DNA of 5,526 nt from Candidatus Aminicenantota bacterium (lineage in GTDB: Bacteria; Acidobacteriota; Aminicenantia; UBA2199), in assembly GCA_026393775.1 (NCBI GenBank), contig JAPKZM010000071.1:1-5526 (forward strand), in the 5' to 3' direction. The notes under the pieces were generated by a model. It did not search any database. It was not told where the DNA came from and saw only the letters and a list, made by a program, of their open reading frames with translations. Each line of letters begins with the position of its first letter. Within the stretch, counting starts at the first letter, position 1. Of the stretch, positions 5,128 through 5,526 are shown piece by piece. The position numbers and the translations under genes are program-made.

Positions 5128-5526
5128 ATGAACCCATCCATGCAAATACCCCACATCCCGGTCTTGGAAGATGCCGGGAGCAAGCAGGCTCATGTAGCCT
5201 GCCAGGATTTTTCTTTCTTTTACCGTGACAACCAGGCGGTGAAGGAGGTCACGCTCGATTTTCCTTCTTTTCAGGTGACAGCGATCATTGGCCCCAGCGG
5301 CTGCGGCAAGAGCACGCTGCTGCGCTCCATCAACCGCATGAACGATCTGATCCCCGGAGGCCGCATTTCGGGCAAACTGCTCTTCGACGGCCAGGAGGTC
5401 TACGGTCCGCGCCTGGACGTGGTCACCCTGCGCCGACGCATCGGCATGGTCTTCCAAAAGCCAAACCCCTTCCCGAAATCCATCTTCAACAATGTCGCCT
5501 ACGGCCGGCGCCTGCACGACAACCGG
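5128..5526 (+). CDS. pstB: Phosphate ABC transporter ATP-binding protein PstB, N-terminal part (3' end outside window)
   Basis: An open frame starts at ATG 5128, 3 nt after the pstA stop, with GAGAGG (5115-5120) 7 nt upstream, and runs 133 codons to the window edge without a stop. It is the cytoplasmic ATPase that drives Pst import. Visible features are a short N-terminal extension (1-24), the opening strand with the aromatic base-stacking position (FSFFYRDNQAVKEV, 28-41), Walker A GPSGCGKST (55-63), the PstB-characteristic LLRSINRMNDLIPGGRISG (64-82) and the Q-loop MVFQKPNPFPKSIFNNVAYG (107-126, Gln110). The KPNPFPKSI stretch is specific to PstB among ABC ATPases. The signature motif, Walker B and H-loop lie beyond the window. 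An ATG at 5140 is a possible alternative start but has no better ribosome site. About half of a usual 250-280-residue PstB is present. Confidence 0.96.
   Translation, partial: MNPSMQIPHIPVLEDAGSKQAHVACQDFSFFYRDNQAVKEVTLDFPSFQVTAIIGPSGCGKSTLLRSINRMNDLIPGGRISGKLLFDGQEVYGPRLDVVTLRRRIGMVFQKPNPFPKSIFNNVAYGRRLHDNR

Noticed and set aside
4420..5517. Long open frame on the minus strand (365 codons) opposite the end of pstA and the start of pstB; similar long minus-strand frames at 3177-4211, 3724-4419 and 1884-2639
   Set aside because: The plus strand here encodes unmistakable Pst proteins. The antisense products are rich in His, Gly, Asp, Gln and Arg in the pattern expected from the reverse of GC-rich codons, and show no recognisable domain.
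1..5526. CRISPR arrays, tRNA or rRNA genes, insertion sequences, attachment sites
   Set aside because: No spaced long direct repeats, tRNA-like cloverleaf, transposase motifs or terminal inverted repeats were seen. Apart from the control region at 580-757, the window is almost wholly coding.

Overview
The window is a phosphate-acquisition (Pho/Pst) locus from a Gram-negative (diderm) bacterium. The genes are GC-rich and prefer C/G-ending codons. The outer membrane is indicated by an Omp-type beta-barrel porin ending in Phe and by a PstS with a cleavable signal peptide and no lipobox Cys. The phylum cannot be fixed from sequence reading alone. The enlarged PstC and PstA suggest a lineage away from the enterobacterial and Bacillus models; Aminicenantes, Acidobacteria or another deep diderm group is possible, but this is a guess.

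Layout: (1) positions 1-140 hold the C-terminal end of a PhoR-like sensor histidine kinase on the + strand. (2) Convergent to it, with only 10 nt between the stop codons, is an ArsC-type arsenate reductase (LMW-PTP fold) on the - strand, 151-579. (3) Positions 580-757 form an AT-rich divergent control region. It has a good sigma70-like promoter facing arsC and, facing the other way, hexamers in an 11-bp period (two exact TTAACC copies plus weaker ones) that look like a Pho box. (4) A + strand operon follows: outer-membrane porin (758-1786), pstS (1797-2618), pstC (2661-3776), pstA (3778-5124) and the start of pstB (5128 to the window edge). Gaps are 10, 42, 1 and 3 nt.

How it works together (inference from the families): PhoR would sense phosphate limitation and, through a PhoB/PhoP-type regulator outside the window, act on the 11-bp repeats. 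The porin would admit phosphate to the periplasm, PstS would capture it, PstC-PstA would form the channel and PstB would power import. ArsC would reduce the arsenate that enters by the same route.

I see no wholly new system. The parts that depart from textbook Pst are an extra domain of about 150 residues in PstA, predicted periplasmic; an extra hydrophobic segment pair in PstC; a perfect 13-bp-stem hairpin at the very start of pstC with no well-placed Shine-Dalgarno; the porin as first gene of the operon; and the arsC/pst divergent arrangement.
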